Below, piece by piece: positions 62,766-64,000 of a DNA stretch of 64,000 bases (positions within the stretch are counted from its first letter, which is position 1; each line of letters opens with the position of its first letter). A program made the position numbers and the translations under genes. The DNA lies in NCBI RefSeq assembly GCF_007833215.1, contig NZ_CP042239.1:2170001-2234000 (forward strand). Reading direction: 5' to 3'. The notes below the pieces were generated by a model that saw nothing but the letters and a program-made list of their open reading frames with translations, had not been told where the DNA came from and searched no databases. The DNA comes from Sphingomonas suaedae (GTDB taxonomy: Bacteria > Pseudomonadota > Alphaproteobacteria > Sphingomonadales > Sphingomonadaceae).

Positions 62766-64000
62766 AGCGTCACCCCCCGTTTCCAGATCGCGATCTCGCG
62801 TTCGTCGTTACGCTCGGCTGCGGTCGGTTCACCCGATGCGATGGCAAGGATCCGGTCGAGCAGCGCGTCGGCCGCGGAGTCCATCCCCGCCTCCAGCACC
62901 ATCCCCGCGTCAAAGTCGATCCAGCCCGGCTTGCGCGCGGCAAGGTCGCTGTTCGACGCGATCTTGATCGTCGGCGCGGGGAAGCCGAGCGGCGTACCGC
63001 GGCCGGTGGTGAACAGGATCACCCCCGCCCCCGCCGCCGACAGCGCGGTCGACGAGACGGCGTCGTTGCCAGGCGCCTCCAGCAGAGTGAGTCCCCGCCG
63101 CCGCACTCGAGCGCCATAGTCGATCACATCGGTGACCACCGCCTGCCCGCCCTTTTGCACCGCGCCCAGGCTCTTCTCCTCCAGCGTGGTGATGCCGCCC
63201 GCGATGTTTCCCGGCGACGGATTCTCCGACACCGGCTCGCCATGGTCGAGGAAATAGCGTTTGAAGCGATTGACCAGCACGCCGACCGCATCGAATATGT
63301 CGGCATCCGCCGCGCGCGCCATCAGCAAGTGTTCGGCGCCGAAGATTTCGGGAATTTCGGTCAGGATCGCGCTACCCCCCGCGCCGGTCACCGCATCGGC
63401 CATCCGTCCGACCAGCGGGTTCGCGGTCAGTCCCGACAGTCCGTCCGATCCGCCGCACTTCACCCCCAGCACCAGCCGGTCCAGACCGATCTCCTCGCGC
63501 TTCACCGCGGCCGCGATCTCCGCCAGTTCCAGCACCGCCGCGACACCCTCGGCAATCTCGTCCGACGCTGCCTGCGCCCCCACCGTTCGCACCCGCGCCC
63601 GCGCGTCGGCAGGCAATGTCTCCAGCAGCGCCGATAGCTGGTTCGACTCGCAGCCAAGCCCGACGAGCAATACGCCGCCGGCATTCGGATGCTGCGCCAG
63701 CGCCGACAGGATCGCGCGCGTACCATCGAGATCGCCACCCAGTTGCGAGCAGCCGAACGGGTGGGCGAAGGCATGGACCCCGTCGATTCCCGGAGGCAGC
63801 GAGGACGCCGATTTCGCCGCGATCTTTTGCGCGGTGCGCCCGACACAGCCGACGGTGGGCAGCACCCAGATCTCGTTGCGGGTCCCCGCCCGGCCATCGG
63901 CACGTGGATAGCCGCGCCAGCGCAACGGCGAGGGGGCAACAGCGCGCGCGGCCATCGCAGCGCCGCTGTCATAGGCCGCCTCGCCCGCCAGTGCGGTGGC
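62762..64000 (-). CDS. uxaA: altronate dehydratase, 5' end beyond the window
   Basis: 413 residues are seen; the reading frame is open to the last base, so the N-terminal part (normally an SAF-like domain of about 80 residues) lies outside. Altronate dehydratase converts altronate to 2-keto-3-deoxygluconate. Seen are YPRADGRAGTRNEIWVLPTVGCVG, GLGCESNQL and GVKCGGSDGLSGLTANPLVG with the conserved cysteines of the metal centre. An internal ATG (63955) would start too late. Its stop overlaps the uxuB start. Confidence 0.88.
   Translation of the reverse strand, partial: ATALAGEAAYDSGAAMAARAVAPSPLRWRGYPRADGRAGTRNEIWVLPTVGCVGRTAQKIAAKSASSLPPGIDGVHAFAHPFGCSQLGGDLDGTRAILSALAQHPNAGGVLLVGLGCESNQLSALLETLPADARARVRTVGAQAASDEIAEGVAAVLELAEIAAAVKREEIGLDRLVLGVKCGGSDGLSGLTANPLVGRMADAVTGAGGSAILTEIPEIFGAEHLLMARAADADIFDAVGVLVNRFKRYFLDHGEPVSENPSPGNIAGGITTLEEKSLGAVQKGGQAVVTDVIDYGARVRRRGLTLLEAPGNDAVSSTALSAAGAGVILFTTGRGTPLGFPAPTIKIASNSDLAARKPGWIDFDAGMVLEAGMDSAADALLDRILAIASGEPTAAERNDEREIAIWKRGVTL

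Overview
The window is chromosomal DNA from a high-GC alphaproteobacterium, most likely Sphingomonas or a close sphingomonad. The indications are a PHA synthase/phasin pair, short-form HisG, a single bifunctional Rsh, TamA/TamB, a CC_3452-type secreted protein, DUF6607 beside a TonB receptor, and the GC-rich intergenic palindromes common in this group. No rRNA, tRNA, CRISPR array, phage, integrase or insertion sequence was seen. Coding density is very high. No gap between genes exceeds 300 bases; the longest (35927-36204) holds a terminator and little else. Genes often overlap by 4 bases, and GTG/TTG starts are common.

Layout. 1-1849: end of an unknown gene, then a five-gene plus-strand operon (SPFH membrane protein, Arc-like DNA-binding protein, zinc-ribbon protein, two small membrane proteins) behind an AT-rich leader with nested palindromes. 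1856-6212: minus-strand operon of two paralogous acyltransferases, an isoaspartyl peptidase and an S1/P1 nuclease. 6264-13517: DUF3089 lipoprotein, ispG, a TonB-C protein, EamA/GNAT/TfoX overlap chain, AraC regulator divergent from an SDR, and ppa. 13632-25960: M61 peptidase, ICMT-like protein, DUF2332, hisG-hisD, an antisense SDR, nusB, 5'-nucleotidase lipoprotein, murA, Crp/Fnr regulator, clpS. 26096-28771: phasin and PHA synthase with a candidate PhaR operator between them.

28861-39376: alaC-like aminotransferase with a thioesterase, a MASE1-PAS-GGDEF diguanylate cyclase, an HxlR regulator divergent from a small secreted protein, rsh, a small lipoprotein, and an iron-responsive pair (TonB receptor and DUF6607) behind a Fur box. 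39519-46251: envelope-glycan region with a GtrB-like GT2, PBP4 (dacB), a TPR protein, a methyltransferase, GtrA and a large GT-C-like membrane protein. 46277-49667: flavin monooxygenase with its own operator and a TPR protein. 49841-56223: tamA-tamB. 56298-58933: malate synthase G downstream of a MarR regulator. 59147-64000: hexuronate catabolism (uxaA, a TTG-started fructuronate/tagaturonate reductase, FAH-fold protein, ExuT-like transporter) with a perfect inverted-repeat operator; uxaA runs off the end of the window.

The least explained pieces are the SPFH/Arc/zinc-ribbon operon with its leader, a DUF3089 protein lacking the expected nucleophile serine, the charged tails of the PHA synthase and phasin, and five long palindromic intergenic repeats, two of them copies of one family.
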